A DNA stretch of 64,000 nt, taken from assembly GCF_963678975.1 (NCBI RefSeq), contig NC_089272.1, positions 40,739,391 through 40,803,390 of the forward strand, in the 5' to 3' direction. The notes beneath the pieces were generated by a model, which saw nothing but the letters and a program-made list of their open reading frames with translations, did no database searches and had not been told where the DNA came from. The DNA is from Dysidea avara. Lineage: Eukaryota; Porifera; Demospongiae; Dictyoceratida; Dysideidae. Below are positions 35,389 through 47,200 of this stretch, piece by piece. Both the position numbers and the translations under genes were made by a program. Position 1 is the first letter of the stretch; each line of letters starts with the position of its first letter.

Positions 35389-37055
35389 CATTTATAATTT
35401 ACTCAATTATATTACATTGCAATTTATTCTGTAGGGAATTCAGCTACAAACAAGTCACGCTGTATACTGCTTGAAGGTTCTTAGTTTACTGATTTGTTAA
35501 GTTGCTTTACTGTAGCTGTACCCATAGTAAAGTGTCAGTAACTTTTAGTATATGGAACATAATTGTTTTACCAAGTTTTAAACTCTCAGTAAAACATCAG
35601 TGAATGCAGGTTTACTGAAAAACTACTAAAATACTAAACAATTAACTGTTCCATATACTGGGGATATACCATTCTATAAACAAAGACATTTCAAGCAGTG
35701 GTAGTCAGATCAGCCAGAAGAAGGTACCTAATAGAGAGTTCAGCTACAAAGAAGCCATCATGTAGAGAGTTCAGCTCAAACAAATTGCCCTGTAGAGAGA
35801 TCAGCTAGAAGAAGTTACCTTGTAGAGAGTTCAGTTACAAAGAAACAATCATGCAAAGAGTTCAGCTGCAAACAATCACCCAGTAGAAAGTTCCGCTATG
35901 AACAGTCCACACTGTTGAGAGTTCAGTTAGAAACAAGTCATCTTGTAGAGAGATCAGCTAGAAGTAGTCACATTGTAGAGAGTTCAGCTACAAAGAAACT
36001 ACCATGTAGAGAACTCAGCTGCAAACAAATCACCCTGTAGAGAACTCAGCTACAAACAAATATGCCCTGTAGAAAGATCAGCTAGAAGAAGTTACCTTGT
36101 AGAGAGTTCAGCTACAAAGAAACCACCATGTAGAGAGTTCAGCTGCAAACAAATCACCTGTAGAGAGTTCAGCTAGAAACAAGTCACCCTGTAGAGAGAT
36201 CAGCTAGAAACAAGTAACCCTGTAGAGAGTTCAGCTAGAAGAAGTCACATTGTAGAGAGTTCAGCTACAAAGAAACTACCATGTAGAGAGTTCAGCTGCA
36301 AACAAATCACCCTGTAGAGTACTCAGCTACAAACAAATATGCCCTGTAGAAAGATCAGGTAGAAGAAGTTACCTTGTAGAGAGTTCAGCTACGAACAGAT
36401 CACCCTGTAGAGAGTTCAGCTACAACCAAATCACCATGTAGAGAGTTCAGTTACAAAGAAACCACCATGTAGAGAGTTCAGCTGCAAAAAAATCAATCAC
36501 TCTGTAGAGAGTTCAGCTAGAAGAAGTCACCTTGTAGAGAGTTCAGCTGCAAATAAATCACTTGTAGAGAATTCAGCTACAAACAAATCACCCTGTAGAA
36601 AGATCATCTAGAAGAAGTTACCTTGTAGAGAGTTCAGCTACAAAGAAACCACCATGTAGAAAGTTCAGCTGCAAACACATCACCTGTATAGAGTTCAGCT
36701 AGAAACAAGTCACCCTGTAGAGAGATCAGCTAGAAACAAGTCACCCTGTAGAGAGTTCAGCTAGAAGAAGTCACATTGTAGAGAGTTCAGCTACAAAGAA
36801 ACTACCATGTAGAGAGTTCAGCTGCAAACAAATTGCCCTGTAGAGAATTCAGCTACAAATAAATCACCCTGTAGAAAGATCAGCTAGAAGAAGTTACCTT
36901 GTAGAGAGTTTAGCTAGAAACAAATCACCCTGTAGAGAGTTCAGCTACAAACAAATCACCCTGTAGAGAGTTCAGCTACAAACAAGTCATCCGGTAGAGA
37001 GATCAGCTAGAAGGATCACCTTGCAGTGAGGTTAGCTACAAAGAAATCACCCTGC
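35385..37055. repeat. 31-bp satellite, long array (inverted)
   Basis: About 45 units of the same 31-bp satellite lie in reverse orientation (core TGTAGAGAGTTCAGCTAC) relative to 31363-33655. The array is interrupted near its left end by the MITE at 35466-35700. After 37055 a spacer similar to the one at 31147 leads to a palindromic MITE, so the whole block 31.0-37.5 kb is a large inverted structure. Confidence 0.9.
35466..35700. mobile_element. ACTGCTTGAA MITE, copy 1
   Basis: The ends are ACTGCTTGAAGG and complement (TTCAAGCAGTG). The interior has inverted words around TATGGAACATAATTGTTTTA and AACAATTAACTGTTCCATA. A second copy lies at 37490-37725. It inserted into the satellite array. Confidence 0.8.
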
Positions 37056-37140
37056 TTCATCTTTTCTTCTTCCTGTAGTAAAGAAAAAATGACAGGTTAA
37101 AAATCCGGCTTTGGGGTATACAAATACAAAAAGAAGTGAA

Positions 37141-37468
37141 ATCTAATCCAAAACAGCCAAGCTGTAAAAAAAGAGTGCTGCCCTGAGAAATGCTATGGTG
37201 AAAAAAGATGTGAAATCCAAGGTGGCGGCCAAGAAATGGCTGTGATGGTAGGTTAATGGTAAAAGTTTTAATAACAACAATTCAGGTGAATTTGGTGCCG
37301 CTTGGTCTTGGCACAAAATTCACCTGAATTGTCGTTATTAAAATTTTTACCATTAACCTACCATCACAGCTATTTCTTGGCCGCCACCTTGGATTTCACA
37401 TCTTTTTTCACCAAAGCCTTTCTCAGGGCCGCACCCTTTTTTTACAGCTTGGCTGTTTTGGATTAGAT
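37141..37468. mobile_element. 335-bp palindromic MITE family, copy 4
   Basis: The ends ATCTAATCCAAAACAGCC and complement frame a nearly perfect palindrome of 328 bp that meets near 37300. It closes the right side of the inverted satellite structure, mirroring the right half of copy 3 at 30961-31146. Confidence 0.88.
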
Positions 37469-37489
37469 ATTATTTTACAACTGAACTAT

Positions 37490-37725
37490 CACTGCTTGAA
37501 GGTTCTTAGTTTACTAATTTGTTAAGATGCCTTACTGTAGTTATACTGATAGTAAAGTGTCAGTAAACCTAAGTATATGGAACATAATTATTTTACTAAG
37601 TTTTAAACTCTCAGTAAAACATCAGTGATGCGGGTTTACTGAAAAACTACTAAAATAACAAACAATTAACTGTTCCATATACTGGGGATATACCACTGTA
37701 GTAAACTAAGATACTTCAAGCAGTG
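37490..37725. mobile_element. ACTGCTTGAA MITE, copy 2
   Basis: The ends are CACTGCTTGAAGG and complement (CTTCAAGCAGTG), 236 bp in all. The interior closely matches 35466-35700. It is flanked by TAT on both sides. Confidence 0.8.
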
Positions 37726-40444
37726 TATTTAGTTACAGTTACATATTACCCATATAATAAAGTAACTACAATAATATTACATAATTATTATTATATTACT
37801 TTGTGTCCACAGCCTTAAGTTGTCACGTGTGAAACTACCACTTTATCACGTGACATGATTGCGTTGTTGGACAATGTGCAAATCTTGGTTATAAGCAAGA
37901 AGCTGGTGAATAAGCTTCATTCAGTAGGCTTCGTAACTTCGTAGTGGCTAGGCGTTACTCAGTGGATTACTAACAAAATTAGTAACTTTGTTACTTAAAG
38001 TAATAATATTACGTAATATTAGACTCGTTACAGTAACTTCATTAGGTAAGGCATTACATTTGCAAGTAAATAACTTGAGTTATATTACTTGTTTTTACGT
38101 TATATTACTTCGTTACCACAGAAGTAATAATATGCAACGCGTTACCCCTAACACTGGAGACACTTTACACTGCGGGACAGAGAAGGGTAGATAGCTACAG
38201 CAGCTGTTATTGCTTTCCCCAGATGTGTATAATAGTGAACATGCTGTTAATGTATGCATTAAATCAGGCTACTATGTCACTGGTTGGCAAATGCAACACA
38301 GGACTTGAATAACGGACTGAAGAAAATGACTCATTACAAATTGTTGCAAAACATAGGTTGAAGATATAAGAAGTAAGGAGCAAATAAGAATCAAGTTGAC
38401 TTGAGACGAAAACTTGCATACTTGACGGATTTTCAACCATGTGATCAAGTGCCACTTTGCAGTAGTTGAATACAGTGCTCACATGTATAAACCATTAGCA
38501 ACATGTCTGTTTGTTTGTTTTGTTGTTTATTTTCATGCAAGCTTCCTGGAAGACAAAGTACAGATTGTAGCTAGATAAGAAAGCTTGTTATCATACTCCA
38601 GGGTCTGAGGGTATGGTTATGCACCTATCAATGTTCCTCCCCCCCACCACCTATCCCAGGTCAGGCAGTATGGGGAGCACTAAAGTTGTCATAAGAGTAC
38701 AGTATGTAACTTTACATTTGCAACAAGTATATAGGTGGCTATAGTGGAAATTGTGGCAAAAAATTGTCCCAAAGGGTAGGGAATTTGTCATACATGCAGT
38801 TGGCTATACTTCTGCATGACCTGGCAGTTTTTTCAAGGGGGGATATTTTTTACAGATTGGAAGCTAGGAAAAAAATTTCCCTCCTTCAACTTGCATTATT
38901 CGAGTATTATAAATGCATAAAGATCCTTTAGAAGTGAAGATTTCCCCCTCAAATTTTTGGATAGTGGAAATTTGCAAAAAAATTCTCCCTTTAAGAAATC
39001 CCGCTATATGGTAGATATATTAGGTCTACCATATTCCAATAATCAGCTGTACACTGACCAGATCCTTCGCCGGTATTAAACTTATTAATGGTGGCATTGC
39101 TATAGATCTAAAATATGTTTTCCTTTATTGTGTCTTCACAGCTATTACTTCTTGTTGTTGAACTTGTTCTATATAATGGAGAGGTGATTAGTCACAGACC
39201 ACCATGTATTCATGACAAGGTGATATTTGTGTTGCAGTAACAGCCAGTATACTTATATATATATACAGTACTTTGTATATGGTGATGTACATATTTCTGT
39301 TCTAGAAATACAGGAATTTAATTTGCAATAATATTATCTCTATATGTAATTCTTACCTACCAATATTCAAAACTTTAACAATGTGGTCAGACAGTTGGTC
39401 AATGCATTATTTTGTAGCATATGCTCATTCATAGACCACTGTAAATATTTCCTGTCCACTACCAGAATTACAATACTCCATTGGTTCTGATCTTTCACAT
39501 GTACTACTACTATACGTGTAGTATAATGAATTACAAATTATTATTCCTTGAATTGTGTTTGAAATTAAAGTACAAATTTGGTTATTATAAGCACACTAGG
39601 TGGGGTGAGTATGTTATGAGTTTGTCTACACTGATGTTAGTTAGTATTGCAAGCTGCTAATTTATTCAAAGTAGCTGCTAAATATGTAATTGTTATAACC
39701 GGCTTGCCATACCACATGCTATTAATACATTTACATGGGAAGAGGATAGGAAACAAGAAATTTTTGGAAATGATTATACTAATAATTGTTTTCTCTGTGT
39801 CTGACTGACATAATGAAGTGTACTGTAGTCTGTGAATTCCACTCAATGTGTTGTAAAGCATTTCCTCAATGAATGTTGTGGTATGTAAGACACATGAGAA
39901 ATAGCAGACTTCATGTAAAAATACCCTTGTAATAACATCTTAGCTAACCTGACTACATTATAGTTATAGTATAGTTTCCTGATCATATATCAAGTCACTG
40001 ACAATAGAAAATGTTGTTGTTCAAAATATTGGTCACCCATACCTTGCTTTAATTAAAGCACAGCTATAAGCTAATCTGTTTTTTTGAGGATTTGTATTTA
40101 AAGTTTAGTAGATTCTGTACAAATTTTAGTTAGTGCTTACCAAGATACCATAACAATGCCTGGCTTATGAAAAGTTGTTCAACTTGGAGAAGAAAACTTG
40201 ATTTTATCCTTTGGATACTTAGAAAAGCAATTGATTATCACATCAGTATTAATTTTAAATTATTTTATCACTAGGTAGTGAACTATTGTGGATTATATGT
40301 CATTCAAATCCCTCTCTTCTCTCACATACGATGCACATAATTAACTTGTATGTCTGACAGTAACAGTTGTATGACTTAATAATACCACACTCGATACTGT
40401 TAAGCTTATCTGTTGAATAATAAGCTGTTGAAGACTGTAGATAG
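37726..40444. other. Intergenic with a GTTACT-rich repeat remnant
   Basis: Bases 37730-38160 are the remnant of a repeat rich in GTTACT or AGTAAC words whose right end reads CGCGTTACCCCTAACACT, typical of a common hAT-type short element; the left end is hidden by the MITE at 37490-37725. From 38160 to 40444 no gene or repeat family is recognised. This region lies directly upstream of the metallopeptidase gene and may hold its promoter, but no motif can be assigned. Confidence 0.45.
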
Positions 40445-40543
40445 ATGAAGCATCTCCTATCCAGTGTATGCTACATATCTCAAGTGATATTATGTGGTAT
40501 ATGGCTGTTTGCTAGTTTTTCAGGGGCTCATGAACAGACCAAA
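40445..40543 (+). CDS. Candidate first exon: signal peptide of the M8 gene
   Basis: The ATG at 40445 opens a stretch with a clear secretory signal: MKHLLSSVCY, then a hydrophobic core (VILCGIWLFASFSGA) and a polar HEQTK. Immediately after, at 40544, a TIR element begins, so the original exon end may be disrupted. The frame does not join the next exon (phase 0 at 41284) through an obvious GT. An alternative start is the ATG at 41242, which also precedes a hydrophobic run (LSRLFVLILQ) directly continuous with the peptidase prodomain. I cannot decide between the two. Confidence 0.5.
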
Positions 40544-41180
40544 TGTGACCCGCTGAACGAAAACCCAACTTGTATGCATTTTCCTTGGATCTCATTTTAT
40601 GACATTTTTGGGAAGAACCAATGGACTGTTAAAGTTTCAGCCATTTCTGGTAAGTGGTTTTGGTGTTATAGCAATACACATCAAGAAGAGCAAAACAATC
40701 TGATTCAATTTGTAGTGTTTATATGGAAAAATGTACAGGCACTTGTTTAATCAATCATAACTCTCGAGTGCAATGGGCTATGGAGTTGGGACTTGTCCCA
40801 TTCTAGCCACCATGAACTGAGGCATTCATCAAGGTATAGTTTCTAAATACTCCCATGCTATCAAGCAAGAAAGCTGTTCAAGCTTAAAAATGGTGACAAT
40901 AAAGTTATGTTTTACCACAACATAAACAAACACACGCAACTCACGTTTGCTCCATGGTACAGAAAAGAAACAAAAATATTCCTACTCTCCATGAAGAGGC
41001 AAATTGACTGCTATTATACTAGATTATTCCATTCGAGTCTTCCTTCACTGTTTACTGAAGCGATTAAAGCACTGCATAAAATTATATAGCACGCGTTTTT
41101 ACCCAATGTATTTCAATGGGATTTGTCTCTAAACTGAATTCAGTATGCAAATAAGTCGGGTTTTTGCTCAGTGGGTCACA
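40544..41180. mobile_element. TGTGAC MITE family, 637-bp copy
   Basis: The ends TGTGACCCGCTGAACGAAAA and complement of TGTGACCCACTGAGCAAAAA form an inverted repeat of about 34 bp. It sits exactly between the signal-peptide sequence and the first peptidase exon of the metallopeptidase gene. Confidence 0.82.
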
Positions 41181-41283
41181 TATGTACTTTCTTGTTTTAT
41201 TACCAAAAAGACTTGATGTAGATATTTGCTGCAGATTAAAAATGGTTTTCAGACTTTCAAGATTGTTTGTTTTAATTCTCCAG

Positions 41284-44200
41284 ATAGCAGAGAGACACCC
41301 ACACATGGTGGATCTTGTTAGTCAGACAAGAAGAAAGATAAACAAAAGACAATCTTCAGTGGACTATTCCAACATCAGGATACATGTGGAATATACCAAT
41401 GTAGACTCTAGTGCTGACTCATATGTACGAGGACCTAACAGTGTATTATCTGACAGTATTAAGACTCTTGAGAGTATTCTAATGGTCCACCCAGTACAGG
41501 GGAACCTGATCATACCCCCAATGTGTGATGTCACATGGTTCTATGATTCCAATGAAGGAAAATGCTCATTATTACCATATGAGAGTTACTATGAATGTGG
41601 AGAATTTGCTACAATTCCATCATCATACATTGGTACCATAGAAGTCTGCCCAACATCTTATGGATCTTGTAGTTTGGAAGGGCCGAATGGCTCAGGACTA
41701 CGCAATGCTGATTATCTGCTGTTTGTATCTGCCACTTCTTCATGTAAGTAGTTAGTTTACAGTATTTTCCAGCTTGGATTGTACATGTGTTATATTACTA
41801 GCACTCATGTAAAAATTTCTTAGTATGGGATCATGTGTTGAGTATATATGTACGTACGCGTATTGTATATGGAATTAAACTTTTTAAGATACTAGTATTG
41901 GTACCTTCCCTATACATGCAGGACCACCTCAATGGTGGATCTATGTGTAGGTGGGTTTCTGAGGCTTCAACAGAAACCCCCTTTTGAATTTAGCTCAGTG
42001 GTTGCTTTGGTATTGGTGTATTGATATGCATCACTGTTATACCACTACAATGTATACAACTAGCATCCATTTCAGCAACATTCTAATTTCCACCTGCCTT
42101 TACATTAAAAGTGGTCGAGGATTCGAGATACTCTATTAGAGCAGTCAAGTAACTACTCTAATAGAGCAATCTTTTCCCTACAGTTAGTTTGCTTATTTCA
42201 TAGTTTAAAATCATTGGATTTACTATGATTGTTAACTAAATTAGCCTAAAATATAACCTCAGAGCCTCTCGATCAGGCCATGCTCTTGGATGCCTTATTT
42301 TGGAACTATTAATTTTCATAAACCCCCTTTTCAAAATCCTAGATCCACCACTGCATCTTCACATGAAAATTCTTACAATATCACTAACTAATGTCATTAG
42401 AAATTACAATTGAAATATTAGCACTATTCATGTACGCAGCATGCATGGTGTTGTCACTTTGCATAGGAGGCAGAAGGGTGCTAGAGTTGGGGGTGCCCAA
42501 AATTTATGTTGGTAGTAGTAAGTGTGTGAAAGCTAACTCTAGGGGGGTCTGGGGGCATGCCCCCCCAGGAAAAATTTGAAAATTAGGTATCAGGAGATTG
42601 AATTTGGGGGCATTTTTGGTGGATTTAGCTGTCAATAAAATGCTATCTATTTTAATACATTGTACTAGGGTAGCTGCTCTATTGGGGTGACTGCTCTATT
42701 AGAGAATCTCGATCGTGATTGACCAGTTTCTGGAAACCTTGCAGGAGTTCACGTGATGACTATTGCACAATACAGCTTTAAGTTGGGGGTGCTCAGCACC
42801 CCCAGTAAAATAGTTGGGGGTGCTCCAGCACCCCCTCTTCTGCTGCCTATGCTTTGCATGAGCCTTATGCAAATGATGCAAGCTGCATGCTGATAAGGTA
42901 AACAGCATAGTAAAAGCTAAACTAATGTACATACTTGTACCAGACAGGAGCCAATTATATACAGGTCTATTACATACAGGTAAATTATATATCTGTCTTA
43001 TTAATGACCTATAGTGACAAAAATATTTCCCTATGGTGCAGGAGTTGTCTTGTGTTATGCATTCAAGTATGGTACCTACAGATGCCTTATGTGTAGAACT
43101 TTACTATTCTATACTTTCACTATATCAGTATACTTAGAAAAAGCTAAGCATTAATATTCTACTAAACTGTATACATAGCACTGGTCCTGGACCAGGACAA
43201 TGTTGGCCTACTTATATAATGTACTCACATTCCTGCTCCCCTACTACCCTACAACAACTGTTACCTATTGTTGCTCATTTCTATTTTCTAATAAAAGTTA
43301 TACAATGAAGGATAGTTATAATTCCATGACCATTATCCTCAAATTACAAAATTTAGGTGTGACACAAATCAGTTTTTTATGCCAGTAATAAGTCAGTGCT
43401 CCATTATATTTATCAACAAAATTTGGTACTGAAATTTGCCTTTGGACTTAATTTATGTATCTACCAAATTTCAGCACAATTGGATTATGTGTTTCTGTTT
43501 TGTAAAGTGTGTGAGAATGAAGACAAAGCTACTAAAAAAAATTGTTGTATGTGCATATCTCATGAATGGCTGGGGTGATTTGGCATGGTGTCTGTTCTAC
43601 ATGGTGAGCAACTCAGCAATAAAAATTGCTCCATTCATATAAAGGAGCATGCAAATACAAAGCATGGACATTGTTTTTTCATACTTCCTGTTAACTATGT
43701 GTTGTGCATGGTTTCTACTACAAGACATACTATCTTGATATCATCTCCCCACAGTTTGACAATACGTATCACAGTTTATCGATAATACCTAGTTATCTAC
43801 TAAACCAAGCTAAACATAATATACGCATGCCCAGTGTACAAGAGGCCAATCCACACCATAGTAGTGGTATACAGTACATCAATTTTTATGTGTTCTGTAA
43901 TTTTGAAATCATAGAGCATTAATATTAGAGTTGTACCGATTCCCATTTTTTAGGGAAAACCGATATCCAATATATTTTTACCCGATAGTTAACTGATACC
44001 CGATTGTAGGTCTTTACAATTATACTTGTGCACACTCCATTAAAAGTAGAGCTAGTAAAGCCAATTCTGTGAAATTGTACACTTATCTCAATCAAAGTTG
44101 CTAGTCAGACAAGTGGGCTAGGGCCTGAAACATCACTGTTTATCTTTGTGGTTACCACAAAACATAAACAAATTACCCAAGTACATACCAGAGCCTTTGA

Positions 44201-47200
44201 CACCAGCCCTCCAGTGGTACTGCAGCTGCCGAAGCTGAAGAGACTAATAATCTGCTGGCCACAGCCCATTACAACCAATTTCTGATTATGGTTAAAACAG
44301 CTAATTATCGGCTTCTACCCATTATCATCATCGGTACTACTCTAATTAATGTGTGTTACTACATAATAATGTAGTATGTTTAGGCACTTATGTTAAGAAA
44401 ATGTGTTCTGTTTTCTAGCTAATTGTGGTGAGAGAACCTTAGCCTATGCTTCACACTGTATGATCGATACTAGTGGTAATAATAGACCAGTGGCTGGATA
44501 CATCAACATTTGTCCATTAGTAAGAGTTTGTGGTTTGTGTATGAGACATTTGTATAGTGTAATACATTTACTAATTTGTGCATACTGTACGCCTTTAACC
44601 CATTGCACTATACTGTGTGTTTGACACTAGAGGAATGCATATAATATTTAGTCATTTATATGTACAGCATAATGAAATTTGTTACTGTGTTACCTTTACT
44701 GTAAATGTATAACCGCTGTAAGTAGTATTAATACATGTATGTATATTTTGTGTGTGTTTTACTGCTCTAGTCTCTTAATGATTATGAAGGCCAGAACAGA
44801 GTAATTAAGGACCTTCTCATGCATGAAATGATCCATGCATTGGGATTTTCTTCAAGTCTCTTTGACAAGTTAGCTTACAGAAGTATCTTGTTTGTAGTTA
44901 ACTGTTTCATCTGTTTAAAAGATTTGTTGATCAACACGGCAATACTTACACTACAAGTAAGACCATTGTTGGACCATATGGAGACACCAGCATTTTTACT
45001 GGCCCAAAAGTTAGTGCTATATTATGTACTTATGTTTCTGCTGTTAAATTGTATTTACATTACAGACAGTGGCTGTTGCAAGATCATATTATTCATGTCA
45101 AGACATTGACGGTGCTCTACTAGAAAATGAGGGAGGGGCAGGCACATCGAGGTACAGCATGGCGACTTTTTATTTAGTGTATTTGTTATTATTTCTGTTA
45201 TATAGTTCCCATTGGGAGAAGAGGACACTCAACCATGAACTGATGAATGGATACAAATCAAAGTAACCTCACAATAGTGTATGATGTCATTGTATAGTGT
45301 TCATTATTACAGTGATTATGAAGTGTTGAGTGAGTTCACTGTAGCCTTGTTAGAAGACAGTGGATGGTACAAGGCTAACTATACTGCTTTACATGAACTG
45401 AACCAGGTCCCTTTAGTATGGGGAAAAGGTTGGTAAAAGCTGTTTAAATACACAACTTTGTGTGAACTTGAATGTAACTTCTGAATGTAAAGATATGGTA
45501 TGGTAACTATATCTGCACTCTTAATATTGTACAGTCAAGCCTGAAAAATCCAACTGCATAATTTTATTCTATGCTACTTGAAGAAGTGTTACAAAATTGG
45601 ACAGAAATAAAGCACAAACGGGAGGCTAGCATGAGGCAAGTTGAGTGCTGTATTAGTCTCAAGATTTCATCACAAGTGCCTTATAATTGCTTGTCCAACC
45701 AAGTAAACACTTTAAGTGATAGTACTTCCTAGCGGGTAGTGGTAAAACCAGGAACGGAGAAATAGGAAACAGGAAAAAAGAAATGGAGAAATGGGTGGAA
45801 ATGGAATTCTTTCACTGCAGAACACTCTTCATTTGTAATTGAAGGGGTAGACTAACAGAGAGCACAGATTTTTTGAGTCATGACTATGGTGGCTGAAGTA
45901 GCAGTGACTGCTGTATTAGAGTGTTTTGCAACTCGATTGCTAAAAAATCATAAGCATAATTATTATAACCATACTAACAGAATGGCAATTGTATAATGTC
46001 TTGGGTCAAATTTCCGATGGTGGATGATAGTAATTCAGTTCATCCTGGTGGTATCAGTGGTTAGATTATAATTATAGTCAGCTAGCAAATGCACTACCAC
46101 TATTATGACATTAAGGCTTAAATCCAAGCTGGCATGTGCGTATTAAAAATTCTCAGAGGCTCGTAATGATGTTAAACTTGTATAATACTCTGATCATACT
46201 GTGACAGAGCAGTCACTTCAACTTAAGCCACTGATACTGCTGAGGATACCGCCAGGGTGATATGCATTATCCACCAACAGAAATTTGACTACGTATTATA
46301 ATTACTAAAAGAGTTTACAAACACAGATAATCATACAGGGGGTGCGAGCTATATAGTAGAGGCATAAAATCATCAACATCATTAGTGATTGAGGTAGATC
46401 ATTCCACAATTTTAGGCAAGAAAGAATGTAAATATGTTTCAGTTCTAATTGGTGCTGATAGCATAACGACAAGAGTGACCGCAAGTACATGAGGTTAAGG
46501 GGGTTAGAGTAATTGATGAGCCTTTAACAAGACAGTGAATCAATTTAAAGAGCATAAGCAGTTTAAGACATTTTCTTCTTTTGTTCTAAAGTTGGCCAGG
46601 ATAGATGGTCCAACATGAGAAAAGTAATTCATAATGAATACCACGGGCTGCACTCCTCTGTACTTTATCTAATTGATAGATTTGATATTGTACCAAGACA
46701 TTATACAATTGCCATTCTGTTAGTACAGTTGTATGCCTATCTTATAATTTTTTAGCAATTGAGTTGCAAAACAGTAATACAGCGGTCACTGCTACTTCGG
46801 CCACCAAAGTCGTGAGAAAATCTGTGCCTACCCCTTCAATTACAAATGAAGAGTGTTCTGCAGTGAAGGAATTCCATTTCCACCCATTTCTCCATTTCTC
46901 GTTTCCTATTTCTCCGTTCCTGGTTTTAACATTACCCCTTCCTAGCTAACTTCTCGGAACATTCATCTTATGCATAAAGTTGTTGCCCATCAAACTTTTA
47001 CTTGTTTCTGATCATAGAATAAGAAGTTGGTAGTTGGATTAAGTTATACTGTAGTTAGAGACCTACCATGAGGATCTTTGTGGTTTTTGAATCCGCAAAG
47101 ATCTGAGTGAGCAGTCTCTAACTGACTTAGAAAATGGTGTGGGTGTATTTATACTAGTGGATAGATTGATTGTGGGTTACGTAAAACATCATGTCATCAT

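Noticed and set aside
31363-37055. Regular repeats that could suggest a CRISPR array
   Set aside because: The units are contiguous, diverged 31-bp satellites without unique spacers, and the genome is eukaryotic.
41164-41241. Upstream part of the 195-codon frame as coding
   Set aside because: It overlaps the right end of the TGTGAC element; the peptidase exon more likely begins at 41284 or the ATG at 41242.
42391-42579. 62-codon frame in the first large intron of the M8 gene
   Set aside because: It lies across the end of a TIR element and has no recognisable domain.
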